Positions 63,534-64,000 of a stretch of 64,000 bases of DNA are shown in pieces (the stretch's first letter is position 1; each line of letters opens with the position of its first letter). The notes under the pieces were generated by a model. The model saw nothing but the letters and a program-made list of their open reading frames with translations, was not told the DNA's origin and ran no database searches. The DNA comes from JAGTVG01 sp964389805 (GTDB lineage: Bacteria > Bacteroidota > Bacteroidia > Cytophagales > Cyclobacteriaceae). Location: positions 1 through 64,000 of the forward strand of contig CAYMFU010000131.1 of NCBI GenBank assembly GCA_964389805.1, given 5' to 3'. The translations under genes were made by a program, and so were the position numbers.

Positions 63534-64000
63534 TTAGTCGTATTTAAATGCTTCGTATGGAACTTTTAATTCCTTTCCTGTAATTAGAGCAACCAAGGCT
63601 TCGTAGATCATATCAGCATGAGGAGGGCAACCCGGGAGGTGGAAATCAATCTTAACCACTTCATGGCAAGGGTATACCTTATCTAATATTAGAGGTAGTT
63701 CTTCATCATTCGGTATGATCCGTTCTTCATTGTTCTCAACACTTGGACCATCAAGATAGGCTTCCTCCAGACATTCTCTCAATGGAATATTATTTCTTAA
63801 TGCAGGTAATCCACCCATTATGGCGCATTCACCAACAGAGACGAGAATTTTACAATTTTCCCTGAAATCTTTAAGAACATGGATGTTTTCGCTGTTACAA
63901 ACTCCCCCTTCAATCAATCCTACATCACATTTTTTAGTAAATTTTTTAATGTCATTGATGGGTGATTTGTTGAATTCAACAAGTTCAGCCAATTCAAGTA
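63534..64000 (-). CDS. hoxY: [NiFe]-hydrogenase small subunit (HoxY-like), cut by the window edge
   Basis: The frame is open to the last base of the window, so the N terminus lies outside; at least 155 residues are visible. It resembles HoxY-type small subunits with a single proximal [4Fe-4S] cluster: DVGLIEGGVCNSEN, SVGECAIMGGLPALRN and the C-terminal HLPGCPPHADMIYEALVALITGK. It transfers electrons from the NiFe site to a diaphorase partner, probably encoded upstream beyond the window. Confidence 0.93.
   Translation of the reverse strand, partial: LELAELVEFNKSPINDIKKFTKKCDVGLIEGGVCNSENIHVLKDFRENCKILVSVGECAIMGGLPALRNNIPLRECLEEAYLDGPSVENNEERIIPNDEELPLILDKVYPCHEVVKIDFHLPGCPPHADMIYEALVALITGKELKVPYEAFKYD

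Noticed and set aside
1..64000. CRISPR arrays, prophage, insertion sequences, tRNA or rRNA genes
   Set aside because: No regularly spaced repeats, transposase or integrase motifs, phage genes or tRNA cloverleaf with CCA end were noticed by eye; a tRNA scan was not possible.

Overview
The window is an AT-rich chromosomal segment of a Gram-negative bacterium, almost certainly a member of the Bacteroidota. The signs are a CarboxypepD-reg/plug TonB-dependent receptor, TAnnTTTG-type -7 elements ahead of several genes, DUF2911 and DUF4834-like proteins, a Kdo transferase and LptG (LPS outer membrane), a dimeric (alpha2) glycyl-tRNA synthetase, and a carbamoyl-phosphate synthase large chain that lacks the C-terminal allosteric domain. 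The Zn-site losses and NqrF suggest a lineage outside Bacteroidales (Cytophagales- or Saprospirales-like), but this is inference. Nearly all of the window is tightly packed core genome. I saw no tRNA, rRNA, CRISPR array, prophage or insertion sequence.

Layout. 1-4.1 kb: end of the 2-oxoglutarate dehydrogenase operon (sucA 3' end, sucB with two lipoyl domains, lpdA). 4.2-12.4 kb: carB, a small membrane protein, accD, an isolated nqrF, an arginase-fold protein and a lipoprotein. 12.5-18.3 kb: a large TonB-dependent receptor divergent from a secreted M14 carboxypeptidase. 18.3-24.1 kb: a YigZ-family gene, a tetratricopeptide-like protein, a DMT transporter, then a short surface-polysaccharide cluster (FemAB-like acyltransferase, Wzx-like flippase, GT2). 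24.1-34 kb (minus strand): rsgA-waaA; a perR-peroxiredoxin operon with a palindromic operator; trxA; and a chain of overlapping genes GT2-ECF sigma-rsmG-dnaE. 34-44.9 kb: tgt-lptG-DMT transporter, ispE, fabI, a PhzF protein, hemH, a cysteine desulfurase with a phosphohexose mutase, mazG and an ArsC-like protein. 45-48.6 kb: secreted M28 peptidase, secreted esterase, DUF2911 protein and a decayed gene. 48.6-53.3 kb: the threonine operon thrA(AK-HSD)-thrB-thrC. 53.4-59 kb: a CPA2/TrkA antiporter, glyS, der and a SprT-like protein. 59-64 kb: a cytochrome b5-like protein with an unknown partner, a cupin, a polytopic protein with a His-rich motif, and the end of a group-3 [NiFe]-hydrogenase operon (small subunit cut by the window edge, large subunit, maturation protease).

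The strongest pattern that gene names do not show is repeated loss of structural zinc-binding cysteines. AccD has lost its four-Cys finger, Tgt all four Cys3His ligands, GlyRS three of its four zinc cysteines, the SprT-like protein its C-terminal ribbon, and PerR contains no cysteine at all, while its regulatory metal site is intact. Catalytic sites of these proteins look intact. This may be a clade-wide Bacteroidota trait rather than unique to this genome. Other points of interest are an arginase-fold protein lacking two Mn ligands, a ferrochelatase with a five-cysteine insertion, an nqrF detached from any nqrABCDE together with an NqrM-like small protein 34 kb away, and several terminators sharing the same AATCCC/GGGATT stem base.
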